This document shows, piece by piece, positions 42,297-42,722 of a DNA stretch of 42,722 bases. The stretch is from Mycobacterium sp. 1554424.7 (GTDB lineage Bacteria; Actinomycetota; Actinomycetes; Mycobacteriales; Mycobacteriaceae): assembly GCF_001665295.1 (NCBI RefSeq), contig NZ_LZSE01000065.1, positions 1 to 42,722 on the forward strand, written 5' to 3'. The notes beneath the pieces are model-generated. The model searched no databases, was not told the origin of the DNA, and saw nothing but the letters and a program-made list of their open reading frames with translations. The first letter of the stretch is position 1, and every line of letters begins with the position of its first letter. The translations under genes and the position numbers were made by a program.

Positions 42297-42722
42297 TTGG
42301 ACACCGTACTTGGCGTGTCGATGGCGCCGACGGCCGTCCGCATGGTGCTGGTCGAAGGTGAGAATGGCGACGGTGCGACCGTCGACGAGGACAATTTCGA
42401 CGTTGCCGCTGACGACGACGCAGCAACCGTTACGGCGGCCGACCAGGTAGTCTCGGCGATCCTGGGGACGCGGGAGGGCGCGGCCGAGGGCGGCTACCAA
42501 CTGGCGTCGACGGGCGTCACCTTCACCGACCCGATCGACGCTGCCGCGCTGCGCGACGCGTTGGCCGCCCACAAGGTCGAGAATGTGATGTTGGTCTCGG
42601 CGTTTCTGGCCGCGGCCGCGCTGGCCCAAACGGTCGGCAACCAGACCAACTATGCGCGCACGGCGCTGCTGTACATCGAGCCCGAAACCGCGACGCTGGC
42701 GGTCGTCGACAGCGCGGATGGC
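42297..42722 (+). CDS. DUF7159 protein, 5' part (cut by window end)
   Basis: From TTG 42297, preceded by GGAGGAGC, the frame stays open for 142 codons to the window edge. Sequence: LDTVLGVSMAPTAVRMVLVE, then TFTDPIDAAALRDALAAHKV, NVMLVSAFLAAAALAQTVG, and ARTALLYIEPETATLAVVDS. This is the N-terminal half of another family member; the helix and tail lie outside. A GTTAACGC word at 42246-42253 also occurs upstream of the second tandem copy. Confidence 0.85.
   Translation, partial: MDTVLGVSMAPTAVRMVLVEGENGDGATVDEDNFDVAADDDAATVTAADQVVSAILGTREGAAEGGYQLASTGVTFTDPIDAAALRDALAAHKVENVMLVSAFLAAAALAQTVGNQTNYARTALLYIEPETATLAVVDSADG

Overview
The window is high-GC actinobacterial DNA from a slow-growing-type Mycobacterium. 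Diagnostic features are PE and PE_PGRS genes, a PE-linked aspartic protease, a cutinase, DUF732 and DUF3060 exported proteins, and gene neighbours matching the M. tuberculosis Rv0312-Rv0315 and Rv0320-Rv0321 (dcd) region. M. tuberculosis gene names are recalled homologues; no database search was run. Species cannot be named from the window.

Layout. 1-486: a broken junction of two Rv0312/DUF7159-type fragments on opposite strands. 529-4940: Rv0313-like, Rv0314c-like (DUF3060), then an oxidoreductase with PadR-like and MarR regulators, then the GH16 glucanase (Rv0315-like). 4944-10773: envelope and membrane genes: a GT-C glycosyltransferase, small secreted protein, two tandem GAP-family proteins, a HExxH protein and a PAP2-diacylglycerol kinase fusion. 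10939-15984: PE_PGRS, PE, a ketol-acid-reductoisomerase-like protein, a broken PE-aspartic protease and a cutinase. 15989-18070: a large DUF7159 protein. 18226-24965: mtnA, two MFS transporters, a LysR regulator, a small secreted protein and a family III CoA-transferase.

25326-35214: a 9.8-kb genomic island inserted in the 3' half of a tRNA-Gly(CCC) gene and bounded by perfect 45-bp direct repeats. Its integrase and replication helicase are decayed. It carries an intact three-gene operon (restriction-endonuclease-fold protein, small middle protein, SMC-like ATPase with a CxxC...CxxC hook) with the layout of a Lamassu/DdmABC or ABC-three-component anti-phage system. Beside it lie a possible HEPN protein, a serine recombinase with repeated GTCTCA/TGAGAC sites and several unrecognised membrane proteins.

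35388-42722: back to the chromosomal core: DUF732 protein, Rv0320-like exported protein and dcd, followed by four consecutive DUF7159 genes in one direction, the last cut by the window edge. Counting the left-edge fragment and the 15989-18070 gene there are six DUF7159 copies. By motif order I read their N-terminal domain as a degenerate Hsp70/actin-type ATPase fold on the cytoplasmic side of one membrane helix, with a Pro-rich and often Gly/His-rich tail outside.

The two most interesting points are the tRNA-borne defence operon and the DUF7159 cluster. A third signal is three places (near 346, 14293-14390 and 34913-34955) where recognisable protein sequence continues across a short inverted segment or junction, which suggests micro-inversions or assembly errors.
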